From: Calothrix sp. HK-06
GTDB lineage: Bacteria > Cyanobacteriota > Cyanobacteriia > Cyanobacteriales > Nostocaceae
Reading direction: 5' to 3'
Length of the DNA: 36,219 bases
Assembly (NCBI RefSeq): GCF_001904745.1
Contig: NZ_MRCD01000084.1
Span: 1-36,219, forward strand
Shown here: piece by piece, positions 16,029-24,557 of the stretch
Position numbering within the stretch: position 1 is the first letter of the stretch
How the letters are laid out: each line of letters begins with the position of its first letter
Position numbers and translations under genes: made by a program
Notes under the pieces: model-generated
Seen by the model: only the letters and a program-made list of their open reading frames with translations
What the model was told of the DNA's origin: nothing
Database searches by the model: none

Positions 16029-16418
16029 ATGAATGCAAATAATGGCATCATCAGCCAGTCCAGCAAATATTCAGTGACTGAAAGCATTGATCGATTAGAA
16101 GCCGTACTTCAGGCAAAAGGTATCACCATTTTTGCCCGCATCGATCAACAGGCAGAAGCCGAAAAAGCCGCACTAAGCCTGCGTCCAATGCAATTGTTGC
16201 TGTTTGGCAACCCGAAAGCCGGAACACCTCTCATGGTTGCTTCCCCGACGATTGGCCTCGATTTACCTCTGAAAGTACTGGCATGGGAAGCAGTTGACGG
16301 CAAGGTGTGGCTGAGTTACAAAGATCACAATTACTTGAAGCAGCAGTTCTCTCTCTCGGATGAATTGGTAAAAAACATTGCGATCATTCCATCCTTAATC
16401 GAGCAAACATTGGCTTAA
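16029..16418 (+). CDS. DUF302 family protein
   Basis: I start it at the ATG at 16029 (MNANNGIIS) with AAGGAA 8 nt upstream; an ATG at 15963 would add 22 residues without a ribosome site. The 129-residue product has the DUF302 layout: YSVTESIDRLEAVLQAKGIT, then RPMQLLLFGNPKAGTPLM and the VWLSYKD strand. The domain is small, soluble and of unknown function; DUF302 proteins are often found near redox or thiol genes. It is the last plus-strand gene before the convergent hybrid kinase. Confidence 0.85.
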   Translation: MNANNGIISQSSKYSVTESIDRLEAVLQAKGITIFARIDQQAEAEKAALSLRPMQLLLFGNPKAGTPLMVASPTIGLDLPLKVLAWEAVDGKVWLSYKDHNYLKQQFSLSDELVKNIAIIPSLIEQTLA

Positions 16419-16461
16419 AAAACGAGCCGATGCCATCTTTATTAGATATCTCCGTAAATTA

Positions 16462-16490
16462 GTAGAGACGCGATTTAATCGCATCTCTAC
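16462..16490. repeat. Hairpin repeat (GTAGAGACGCGATT type)
   Basis: GTAGAGACGCGATT is followed by a nearly exact inverted copy ending in ATCTCTAC, with one mismatch in the stem. Such GTAGAGACG palindromes are, from memory, common intergenic repeats in cyanobacteria. It could also end transcription of the DUF302 gene. Confidence 0.65.
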
Positions 16491-16617
16491 CAAGGATTGC
16501 AGGCAACGCATAATTCTTTTCCGGAGATGTGTAATTATTGCCTAAAATTGATAATATTGTAGTCTAGACAGTTAGAATTTAATGTTAAATTAAAATAACT
16601 TAGCTATCACGTAATTA

Positions 16618-16660
16618 CTCGAAACCCAACTCCTTCGGTATGGCAAGGGGTGGGGTTGAG
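16618..16660. terminator. Possible bidirectional terminator between convergent genes
   Basis: CTCGAAACCCAACTCC and GGGGTGGGGTTGAG pair imperfectly around a short spacer, between the DUF302 gene and the convergent hybrid kinase. There is no clear poly-T tail, so the role is inferred from position. Confidence 0.4.
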
Positions 16661-16714
16661 TAAATTATGCAGTAAGTTATTAACAGGATTTCAAATAACA
16701 TACATCAGCTGAAA

Positions 16715-19700
16715 TTACTTAGTTTTTCCCTCGGAAATTATTAGTTCCAAGATGGCATTAACTAATGCTTCTGGCTCAACAGGTTTGGGAATATGTTTAT
16801 GGAAGCCAACCAATAGAGCTTGCCGTTGGTCGTATTCTGCGGCATAAGCTGTCAGGGCGATCGCACGAATGAGTCCACCCTGCTGTGGCGATCGCTGACG
16901 AATTTGCTGCATCAGCGTATAGCCATCCATATCTGGCATTCCAATGTCACTGATCAAAATATCGGGCAGTTGGCGATCAAACAACATTAGCGCCTCAGCA
17001 GCAGTTGCGGCAACCGTAACTTGCGCTCCCTTTTGTTGGAGAATGATTTGTACCAAATCCCGCATATCCTTTTCATCATCCACCACTAAAATCCGCAGTT
17101 GGCTTAAGTCAACTGATTGATTAGCAGTAGAAATTTCTGGCTCTGAAACTGTTGCAACTGCCATCAAGGGCAACCTAACTGTAAATGTGGCGCCTTGTCC
17201 TTCGCCAGGGCTAGCTGCATCAACAGTTCCTCCATGTAATTCGGTCAAATGACGAACTATAGCTAAACCTAAGCCCAGCCCACCAAATTTGCGAGTAATC
17301 TTACCATCTTCTTGCCGGAAGTAGTCAAAAACATAGGGTAAAAAATCAGGATTGATGCCTTTTCCTGTATCCTTGACTTGGATTTGGGCATAGTTGCCAA
17401 TTTTATCTAAGTAAATTTTGATATCTCCGCCATCTGGGGTGAATTTAACGGCATTAGATAGCAAATTCCAGACAATTTGCCCAAGTCGAGTCCCATCACC
17501 TGAAACCAGCGCGTTATCAAGGGTAACAAAAGTTTGAATTTGAATTTGTTTTGCCTCTGCTGCCAACCGCACTGTCTCTAGTGCAGATTCAACTACAGTA
17601 ACCAAGTTGAAGGGGCAAATGTTTAATGCCATCTTACCGCGTAAAATCCGGGACACATCGAGCAAATCCTCAATTAGTTGGGTTTGCAGCTTGGCATTAC
17701 GTTCAATTGTTTCTAAAGCGCGACGAGTTGCTTTTTGATCTAATTTGCCTTGTTGCAGTAGTTTTGACCAACCTAGAATTGGGTTGAGGGGTGATCGCAA
17801 TTCATGGGATAATACAGCTAAAAACTCATCTTTAATACGGTTTGCAGTTTCGGCTTCTTCCCGTGCTGCCTGTTCTCGTTGCAGTAATTGTTCTCGTTCT
17901 GCCTCTGCTTGCTTACGGGCTGTGATATCACTAAAAGAGATTGCCAAACCGTCTTCTAACTTGACCGCCATATTGCGGAACCATCCAACGATACCATTTG
18001 TGTTGTAAGATAGTTCAATATCGTGGGCAACTCCTGTTTCTACAACCTCTACATAGCGCTCAAATAATTCGCTGTTGGTTTGGTTCCCGGGAAGCACTTC
18101 GAGTAGCCCTTGACCAAGAAGGTTTTTAACAGGACGCTGAATAATTTCGGCGGCTTTGGGATTTACGTAAGTCCAGACAAAATCAACGATTGCTCCAGTT
18201 TCGTCTCGTACACTGTCTAGAATTGTAAATGCATCAAGGGACAATTCTTGACTGATGCGTAAGCGTTCTTCACTTCGACGCAGAGCCTCTTGGGCGCGTC
18301 TGCGCTCGGTAATATCTATTAATGTCGCCCCTAAACCGATCACTTCCCCATCTGGAAGGCATACTGGGAAGTAATTTACTAAGCCATGTCTGATAATATC
18401 AGCAGGATTGGTTGCACCTACAACTTCCTGATTCAACAATGGCTCTTTTGTTTGCATAATCTGCTCAAGGATTGGCGTCACAATAGGCGCCCATTGAGGA
18501 AGCACTTCCCAGAGCGTTCGTCCCAAATGCTCGCTTAAGGGAATACCGTTAACTGTAGCCAAGGCTTCATTAGCATGAATATAGCGTAAGTTACGATCAA
18601 AAAATGCAATGGCAATGGGTGAACTGGCAATAAATGCATTAAGCGTTGTTTCACTCTGACGCAATGCCAACTCAACTTGTTTTCGGTCTGTAATATTAAT
18701 GGAAGCACAGGTTATACCAATAATTTCTCCACCCACATTGAGCAATGGCTCAACTGTCAAATCGTAGTAAAATTCTTGTCCCTGCATCGTCACCTTAATT
18801 TCTTCTTGCGCTCCCATTCCTGTTTCTAAAACTCGACGCTTAATTTGAGTCAGTACTAAAGCATCCTCGCTCGGCAGAAAATCAGCATCTTGTTTACCAA
18901 TTACTTGCGTTGCATGGTATGCAAATGTTGAATTATATACCCAGGTATAGCGCAACTCTATATCCTGATGAAAGACAGTAATCGGTGAATTTTTTAGTGC
19001 AACTCGTAACCGCTCCTCACTCGCTCGCAAGGCTTCTTCAGCTTGCTTGCGCTCGCTAATGTCACTCATTGCACCGACTACACGCATAGGTTTTCCGGCT
19101 GAGTCTCGAATGATGAAAGCACGATCAAGAACATTGGCGTAGGAGCCATTTGCTCGAAGAAACCTATATTCGTCTGTCCATAAAATTTCTCCACCGTTTA
19201 AACAGTTTTCGTAGCTAGCATAAATTCGCTCTAAATCTCCAGGATGAACCCGTTCAGCCCAACCCGACATATCAAACCTCAATTCTTCGGGTTTATAACC
19301 AAACACAATCTCTACTCGCTCACTCCACCACATTTCATGAGTTAAGAGATTGCAATCCCATATTACATCGTTGGTTGCCTGAGCAATGAGTTGAAACCGT
19401 TCTTCGCTCTTCCGTAATGCCTCTTCTGCCTCCTTGCGGTCGTGGATATCCGTATCCATGCCAATCCATTCTCGCACCGAACCGTCCGCATTTAATAAAG
19501 GAACTGCACGGGCGGTTATGTGCCGATACTCGCCACTAGGAGCGTGCCAGAGGCGCCCTTCTACCTCGTAAAATGACCGCTTTGCCAAAGCGCCTTCCCA
19601 TCGTGTTTTTAATCCCTCACGATCTTCTGGATGAAACATTTCCAGCCAGCCCCATCCAGCGTATTCTTCCCAACTTTGTCCTGTATAAGCCTCCCAGGAA

Positions 19701-21331
19701 AGCTGAGAGCAAATAAATCCACCATTTGCATTCGTTGTCCACACAACTGCCGTCGTTGTTGCTATTAGTAAACGATACCGTTCCTCACTAGTTCGCAGTG
19801 CCTCTTCTGCTCGTTTGCTTTCGGTGATGTCCCAGGCAATACCCAGGCAACCTGGATTTTCCTGTGCATCGTGAATTAAATTAGCCCAAATCTCCAAATC
19901 TACCATGTGCCCATCTTTAGCTTGATGCTGGGCTTCAAAACCATTTAGCGAGTGCCCACTCAATACTGTTTGAATGCTAGCGAGAAATTCTTGTTGCCTA
20001 TGGGGAACGGTTGGCATAAACTGCCCAATCGCTTCAGAGGCACTCCAACCAAAGATGTTTTCTGCTGCGCGATTCCATAACCTTACAATCCCTTGGGGAT
20101 CAAGAACAGCAATGGCAACCGGGCACGCATCAATTAGAGTTTGTAACGTTTGGTTTGTTTGCCTAAGTGTCTCCTCTGCCCGTTTGCGATCGGTAATTTC
20201 AGTAACAAGGACAGATACCCCTGTAGAATTCGGATAGATATGGTTCTCAAACCAACGTTGCCAAGATGGGTAGAAGTACTCAAAGTAAACAATTCTCTGC
20301 TCTGCTGCTGCACTATGCACTTGCTCGTAGAACTGACTGCCAACAGTATCTGGAAACGCTTCCCAGATACACTTACCTAGCAGATCCTCCCTGGGCATTC
20401 CCACAACTTCCACAACTCTGTCGTTAACGTAGGTGTAGCGCCACTCGCGATCTAGGACTAAAAACTGATCGTTAATACTTGCTAAAACAGCTTCTAGTTG
20501 TTCCTTTGTAGCTTGCACTTCAGTATGTAACGCTCGCTCCCGACGGGCTGCTTCTTGTTGTGCAGTTTCTGCTCGTTTACGTTCGCTCAAGTCAAGCACG
20601 AAACCAACAACCGTCCTTTCTCCCGTCATTACAGCACCATGCAGAACTGGAACACGAGAAGCATCCTTACAAATATACTCTTTCTCAAAAGGTTTACAAG
20701 CTCCCGTAGTTATAAGTTCTTGGACTGCTCTATCACTCGCCTCAAGAGATTCTGGCGTAGTCATCTCGCGCCAACGCATTCGACCCGAACTTAGTTCCTC
20801 TTTGGTGTAGCCAACCATTTGCAGAAAAATATCATTAGCCTCAAGGATGGAACCCTTCAAATCGGCTACAATTATTCCAATAATACTAGATTCTGCTAAA
20901 CGCCCAAACCGTGCTTCACTCTCACGCAGAGCTTGTAAATTAACTTCGGCTTTCCGTTGCGCTAATCGTTGTGCTTCATTAAGTAAATTGATAAGCAAGG
21001 CTGTTACTAAGAAAACGCTAAGTTGTACTAATGATCCTACAGTGGTCATCTTGAGCGAGTAGAACGGCTCAATAAAGAAGTAATTAATTGCCACTGTAGA
21101 TAAAGCGGTTGCTAGCAGCCCTGAGCCGAAGCCCCCATACCAGGCACTCACCGTGATGGCGGCGAAAAATAATGGAGTTGGTGTTGGAGCGAGATAGGGA
21201 CTTAACAGAAAGTTTGTTGCCAGTGCTAGGGCAACTGATAACAACGCAACGCCATAGTGCAAAAGTTGCGTTGGCAAAATCGTCCATCTTCCCTGCCTAC
21301 CCTTGACAAATTCTGAATTTACCTCGCTCAT
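16715..21331 (-). CDS. Membrane hybrid histidine kinase with about eight PAS domains
   Basis: A 1538-residue protein. Residues about 15-115 are a DUF4118-type bundle of hydrophobic helices as in KdpD. About eight PAS domains follow, each starting with an ALRxSEER-like linker and ending with a DITERK-like motif (roughly 135-1130). Then come a HisKA domain AVLSHELRSPLN with His1176, an ATPase with N box NLLSNAVKF, G1 DTGKG and G2 GLGLGL, and a C-terminal receiver with Asp1462 in ISDIGMPD and Lys in PKPVEP. It therefore autophosphorylates and passes phosphate to its own receiver; an output protein is not evident here. A frameshifted HTH gene overlaps its start, so the two were probably translated together. 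Confidence 0.93.
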   Translation of the reverse strand: MSEVNSEFVKGRQGRWTILPTQLLHYGVALLSVALALATNFLLSPYLAPTPTPLFFAAITVSAWYGGFGSGLLATALSTVAINYFFIEPFYSLKMTTVGSLVQLSVFLVTALLINLLNEAQRLAQRKAEVNLQALRESEARFGRLAESSIIGIIVADLKGSILEANDIFLQMVGYTKEELSSGRMRWREMTTPESLEASDRAVQELITTGACKPFEKEYICKDASRVPVLHGAVMTGERTVVGFVLDLSERKRAETAQQEAARRERALHTEVQATKEQLEAVLASINDQFLVLDREWRYTYVNDRVVEVVGMPREDLLGKCIWEAFPDTVGSQFYEQVHSAAAEQRIVYFEYFYPSWQRWFENHIYPNSTGVSVLVTEITDRKRAEETLRQTNQTLQTLIDACPVAIAVLDPQGIVRLWNRAAENIFGWSASEAIGQFMPTVPHRQQEFLASIQTVLSGHSLNGFEAQHQAKDGHMVDLEIWANLIHDAQENPGCLGIAWDITESKRAEEALRTSEERYRLLIATTTAVVWTTNANGGFICSQLSWEAYTGQSWEEYAGWGWLEMFHPEDREGLKTRWEGALAKRSFYEVEGRLWHAPSGEYRHITARAVPLLNADGSVREWIGMDTDIHDRKEAEEALRKSEERFQLIAQATNDVIWDCNLLTHEMWWSERVEIVFGYKPEELRFDMSGWAERVHPGDLERIYASYENCLNGGEILWTDEYRFLRANGSYANVLDRAFIIRDSAGKPMRVVGAMSDISERKQAEEALRASEERLRVALKNSPITVFHQDIELRYTWVYNSTFAYHATQVIGKQDADFLPSEDALVLTQIKRRVLETGMGAQEEIKVTMQGQEFYYDLTVEPLLNVGGEIIGITCASINITDRKQVELALRQSETTLNAFIASSPIAIAFFDRNLRYIHANEALATVNGIPLSEHLGRTLWEVLPQWAPIVTPILEQIMQTKEPLLNQEVVGATNPADIIRHGLVNYFPVCLPDGEVIGLGATLIDITERRRAQEALRRSEERLRISQELSLDAFTILDSVRDETGAIVDFVWTYVNPKAAEIIQRPVKNLLGQGLLEVLPGNQTNSELFERYVEVVETGVAHDIELSYNTNGIVGWFRNMAVKLEDGLAISFSDITARKQAEAEREQLLQREQAAREEAETANRIKDEFLAVLSHELRSPLNPILGWSKLLQQGKLDQKATRRALETIERNAKLQTQLIEDLLDVSRILRGKMALNICPFNLVTVVESALETVRLAAEAKQIQIQTFVTLDNALVSGDGTRLGQIVWNLLSNAVKFTPDGGDIKIYLDKIGNYAQIQVKDTGKGINPDFLPYVFDYFRQEDGKITRKFGGLGLGLAIVRHLTELHGGTVDAASPGEGQGATFTVRLPLMAVATVSEPEISTANQSVDLSQLRILVVDDEKDMRDLVQIILQQKGAQVTVAATAAEALMLFDRQLPDILISDIGMPDMDGYTLMQQIRQRSPQQGGLIRAIALTAYAAEYDQRQALLVGFHKHIPKPVEPEALVNAILELIISEGKTK

Positions 21332-21565
21332 TAAACCCTCGACTCCGTTTCAGAAAAGTACTGACTCTAATAACTTCTGACTTCAACTGCTTGAGCATAG
21401 TTTTAATTTGCTTAAGCGCCAATGCAGAAGGTTGGATGTGACCTTTTCCCAGCGATTTACGGTACAGTAAGCGACCCCTAGTGTTGTAGCAAACTGCTCT
21501 TTGCTAAGTGACATTAACTGTCGGAGTTGACGTATCAGATAGCTAACTTCTGGTTGCTTAAGCAC
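21297..21565 (-). pseudogene. XRE-like HTH regulator broken by an apparent one-base deletion
   Basis: From the GTG at 21565 (AGAGG 5 nt upstream) the frame gives YLIRQLRQLMSLSKEQFATT and LGVAYCTVNRWEK, a helix-turn-helix whose recognition helix is intact. Right after WEK the frame runs into nonsense, but shifting one base at the A-run (tttt at 21444-21447) restores KGHIQPSALALKQIKTMLKQ, the usual continuation of this family. The restored frame ends at 21297, overlapping the kinase start by 35 nt, which suggests translational coupling. It is either a recent pseudogene or a sequencing error in a homopolymer. Confidence 0.7.
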
Positions 21566-21712
21566 GATTGCCTCTTTCTGTACGAGAGCTTTGAGTACAA
21601 ACTGAAAAAACTCAGAGATTATATAGAATATGTTATATTTAACTGTCTGCCAACAGCAGGGTGCCATTATCTATCCTGCGATAGAGCTTAAAACTCAAGA
21701 AATGTATAACTT

Positions 21713-21796
21713 TAGGTTGGGTATATTGGATTTCACTACGTTGTAATGGGACTTTGCGAAGTTGATGTTGGGTTCCACTGCGTCCCACCCAACCTA
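21713..21796. repeat. Inverted repeat (TAGGTTGGGT type)
   Basis: TAGGTTGGGT at 21713-21722 pairs with ACCCAACCTA at 21787-21796. The interior has further GGGTTCCACTGCGTCCCACCC-like symmetry. It resembles the dispersed GTAGGTTGGGT repeats of cyanobacteria. Confidence 0.6.
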
Positions 21797-21826
21797 CAAT
21801 CAAGTTTTTAGTTCCAGGTAGGGTGC

Positions 21827-22066
21827 CTACAGCAAGCCGATAGCCTTGAATACGTAGGGCAGGAAGTCAGGAGGAATACCCTTTTCAGTGTCGCTAACGG
21901 TGATTTGAGCTTGATTATCAACTTTTTCTAATTGCACCTTACCCGTCCCCCTGCGGGTGTAAATTTAACTGAGTTTGCCGCACTGGAATTTGCACGACAA
22001 ACTCAGTTCCTTGCCCCACATTGGAATGTACTCAATCTTACCACCGTGTTTTTGATGGCGTAGTTG
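21827..22066 (-). pseudogene. Remnants of histidine-kinase ATPase domains
   Basis: Two pieces can be read on the minus strand. First (about 22062-21970) KHGGKIEYIP and, after a frame change, GTEFVVQIPVRQTQLN, the last strand of a kinase ATPase. Then (about 21965-21827) FTPAGGR, a frame change, VQLEKVDNQAQITVSDTEKG and IPPDFLPYVF, an internal ATPase segment with G1 box DTEKG where DTGKG is expected. The order is wrong for one protein, so at least two kinase genes or a rearranged one decayed here. Confidence 0.7.
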
Positions 22067-22265
22067 CTGAAAAAACTTGGCAAGCATTGAGTATTTTTTA
22101 ATCCCTTGAGTTTAGGCTTTATTTGTCGAAAGTCTAAAAAGCTAACTCCAGCAACATCTCTGCATAATCAAAAATAGCAATTAGTTGGTGCAGGACAAGC
22201 GGATGGCGCCCAATGTTAACAGCATCTATTGCTACTCGCACCCCAGGCAACAAGTTTTATCTTAA

Positions 22266-22390
22266 GGACTTCCAAAAATTTAATTCTCCATATTGTGGAA
22301 TGGGCGCAACGCAGTGCCCGTTCCAGCCGTGGGCGCCTCTGGACTTACACCCCACAAGACAATTTTGGGTATTTATTTATTTGGAAGTCC
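22266..22390. repeat. Intergenic element with GGACTTCCA inverted ends
   Basis: GGACTTCCA at 22266-22274 is the reverse complement of TGGAAGTCC at 22382-22390. The interior is AT-rich next to the ends, with a GGGCGC-rich centre. The last codons and stop of the kinase relic at 22373 lie in this element, so it probably inserted into or beside the kinase end. Confidence 0.55.
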
Positions 22391-22813
22391 CTTAGAGGCA
22401 ACCGATATGGGAATTTCAACCCAAAATTCGGTTCCTTGATCTGGTTGCGATATGCAGGAAAGTTGCCCTCCATGTTGCTCAACGACAATTTTATAGCTAA
22501 TTGATAAACCAAGACCAGTACCGCTACCCACAGGTTTAGTTGTGAAAAATGGGTCGAATATTTTTTGTTGAATATTAGCCGGAATTCCACAACCATTATC
22601 AGCAATGCAGACTGCTATATAATTTTTATCTAAACATTTAGTTGTAATTGTAATTTTATTTTTAGTTTTTGATTTTGGTTCTCTATACATTTGTAAAGCA
22701 TCAATCGCGTTACTCAAAATATTCATAAATACTTGGTTGAGTTGTCCGGGATAGCATTCAACTAAAAGCAAATTTCCATAATTTGGTTCTTGCGTACTTA
22801 ACGTGCTAAAATA
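22373..22813 (-). pseudogene. Histidine kinase, ATPase domain only (5' truncated)
   Basis: The minus-strand frame is open from a stop at about 22816. It reads NYGNLLLVECYPGQLNQVFM, then NILSNAIDAL (N box), IADNGCGIP (G1), FDPFFTTKPVGSGTGLGLS (F and G2 boxes), and ends WVEIPISVASKGLPNK, where the last eight residues come from an intergenic repeat. All ATP-binding boxes are intact, but the dimerisation/phospho-acceptor domain and sensor are absent and no ATG with a ribosome site precedes it. It is best read as a 5'-truncated gene; expression of a lone ATPase domain from a TTG is possible but unlikely. Confidence 0.75.
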
Positions 22814-23105
22814 TTAGAATATATATTCGTGTTTTAGCAAAATCAATTATGAAAAGAATCCTTACTCAACTATTAAATTTGCCAATGGCGCCCAATCTCT
22901 AGTAAATAGGCTGGGCTTTTTATTTATATAGCCTAATGCCTTGCGTACATTAATCAGTTAATAAAGATAACGACGATAATGACGACGACGATGATGAGGG
23001 TTCTGACGATTCAATCTTAATTATTTATTAAAATTAACCGTTTATATGTTTATATATAGTAGATCAATGTGGCGGGCGATTTTTTCGACTGCAAGTCACA
23101 AAGAT

Positions 23106-23232
23106 CTTGCACGACACGGGGACACTGAGACGCGGTGACGCGGAAATTTTGAGCTTGAGACTGGGGAAAAACCTGAGTTGCTCACTGTGTCGATAGTGTC
23201 CTTGTGTCCTCACCGCGTCCCCATGTCGCAAG
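23106..23232. repeat. Imperfect long inverted repeat, GC-rich
   Basis: CTTGCACGACACGGGGACAC at 23106-23125 has an imperfect inverted partner ending at 23232 (CCGCGTCCCCATGTCGCAAG). Together with GACGCGGTGACGCGG next to the left arm, it can form a long hairpin. The AT-rich flanks contrast with this patch, which looks like a dispersed repeat rather than a gene. Confidence 0.5.
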
Positions 23233-23284
23233 CATTTCAGCTTACCGTGCGTGCCATTCCTCTTAAGGAAGAAGGTTAGCTTAT

Positions 23285-23437
23285 ATCTTGCACCTCTCCG
23301 TATATACCCAGGCTAAGTACAAATCAGAGGGATAAAGCTACATTATTTTTATTGCTTTTTATCGCTAAATTAAGCGCTTGAGGTTTCATACTGAGTGTTT
23401 AAAACCCATCAAATTTTCTTGGTGCAAGATGTGAGTT
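23285..23437. repeat. MITE-like unit with ATCTTGCACC inverted ends
   Basis: ATCTTGCACC at 23285-23294 is the reverse complement of GGTGCAAGAT at 23421-23430, enclosing 126 nt of non-coding AT-rich DNA. The right end, TGGTGCAAGATGTGAGTT (23420-23437), recurs as its exact complement at 36163-36180 at the edge of the FecCD pseudogene, so the end sequence is dispersed. Confidence 0.5.
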
Positions 23438-23587
23438 AGGGGCTTCAACCGAATATTTTGTTTTTGTTTATGAGTACAATTTTACTTTTTACTTTTGCCT
23501 CGTTTGTTTCAGTGCTGCCAAGTTCTTCTAAAATAGGCGTGTTTAGCAAGGCGCCTGTATTAAGGCAATAAGCTAATTAAGCAAACT

Positions 23588-23756
23588 CAACTAAAGTTGG
23601 AATTTAAATTCCAACTTTAGTTGGAGTCAAACTACCATTTTGAGATGGAGTGATTTATCAACCACACTATTTAAGAAAAGTTTCAACTCAAAATGGACGA
23701 CTTGTTAGAGTCAGTTGGATATATTAAATTCATACAAGCATTGATAGCAATGCCTG
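23588..23756 (+). promoter_or_regulatory. Conserved ~140-nt non-coding element, copy C, led by a 36-nt perfect palindrome
   Basis: The palindrome at 23588-23623 is built from CAACTAAAGTTGGAATTT and its exact complement. The rest follows copy B block by block: CCATTTTGAG (23635-23644) and its perfect inverted partner CTCAAAATGG (23687-23696), ATGGACGACTT, GTTAGAGTCA, GGATATATT and CATACAA. Copy C thus holds the best-kept inner stem. It ends about 90 nt before a short ORF with a strong ribosome site, which leads into the DsbA-like gene. Confidence 0.75.
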
Positions 23757-23847
23757 TTGTAATCACTAAGGTTAATTTGAAAAAACAGAAGTAAAACAAA
23801 GGATTAGTCTCTATTTAAATTTACTCAACTTAGCCAAGGAGGGAATA

Positions 23848-23967
23848 ATGTTTAAATTAAAACAACTAACTACTCTAGTATTTTTAACAGTTACTTTTGT
23901 TAGGAATTGGCAATCACTTACAGTAAACCTGCTTTTTCTAGGAGGTATAAGTGTGCTGTTACCGTGA
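23848..23967 (+). CDS. Short ORF with signal-peptide-like N-terminus, overlapping the DsbA-like gene
   Basis: A very good AAGGAGG site lies 6 nt before the ATG. The 39 codons begin MFKLKQLTTLVFLTVTFVRN, a plausible signal peptide, and the stop lies 17 nt inside the following DsbA-like gene in another frame. Removing one base near the GTTAGG would give VGIGNHLQ, so it may be the frameshifted stub of an exported protein, parallel to those behind elements A and B. Alternatively it is a coupled leader peptide. I cannot decide between these. Confidence 0.4.
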   Translation: MFKLKQLTTLVFLTVTFVRNWQSLTVNLLFLGGISVLLP

Positions 23968-24508
23968 TCACAGTTCGTTATTCGTCCCACCTTTAACACA
24001 GGATCACATAAAAGGTGTGTTAAATGCAACCGTAGTAGTGATGATGTATGGGGACTATCAATGTTGTCAGAATGCAGATGTTTATAGGCTAATTAAAGTC
24101 ATTCAACAACAGCTTAGTGCTTCTTTTGGAGAAAATTATTTGTGCCTCATCTTCCGTCATTTTCCACAGATACATATCCATTCTCATGCTCAACGTGCAG
24201 CAGAAGCGGCAGAAGCGGCTGCTGTCCAAGGTAAGTTTTGGCAAATGCATAATATTCTATTCACCCATCAACAACATTTAGGAAACGGCTATCTTGTAGA
24301 ATATGCCAATAATCTAGGACTTGATATTTCCCAATTTCTGCAAGATATGTCTAAAAAAGTGCATATCGACCGCATTAATCAAGATATCGCTCATGGATTA
24401 CACAGTGGAGTAACGACTGCCCCAGCATTGTTTATTAATGGAATTCGCTATAACGCTCGCTGGAACATTGAGCAGTTAATGGCAGCCATTATCTCTGCAA
24501 GTAATTAA
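23951..24508 (+). CDS. DsbA-like thioredoxin-fold protein without a CxxC motif
   Basis: A 185-residue thioredoxin-fold protein of the DsbA/Thioredoxin_4 type. The GTG at 23951 has AGGAGG 5 nt upstream. Family landmarks are VVVMMYGDYQC (28-38), FRHFPQIHIHSHAQRAAEAA, GKFWQMHNILF, and the cis-proline strand TTAPALFING (Pro158). At the active site, where CPxC is expected, the sequence is C38-C39-Q-N, so the second redox cysteine is replaced by Asn41 and an extra Cys follows the first. It cannot act as a normal dithiol oxidase but could be a monothiol, chaperone or binding form. No signal peptide is present, so it is predicted to be cytoplasmic. Confidence 0.85.
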   Translation: MCCYRDHSSLFVPPLTQDHIKGVLNATVVVMMYGDYQCCQNADVYRLIKVIQQQLSASFGENYLCLIFRHFPQIHIHSHAQRAAEAAEAAAVQGKFWQMHNILFTHQQHLGNGYLVEYANNLGLDISQFLQDMSKKVHIDRINQDIAHGLHSGVTTAPALFINGIRYNARWNIEQLMAAIISASN

Positions 24509-24557
24509 GTCCCTAATTCTTGACTTCCATCTTTGACATATTGAGCAGGCATTTAAG

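Noticed and set aside
22229-22504. Plus-strand open frames in the kinase-relic area
   Set aside because: They cross an intergenic repeat and are antisense to a clear histidine-kinase ATPase domain.
22965-23029. Acidic mini frame (runs of GAC/GAT codons) near 22980-23010
   Set aside because: It has no start codon or ribosome site and a stop just upstream; it is more likely a simple-sequence patch.
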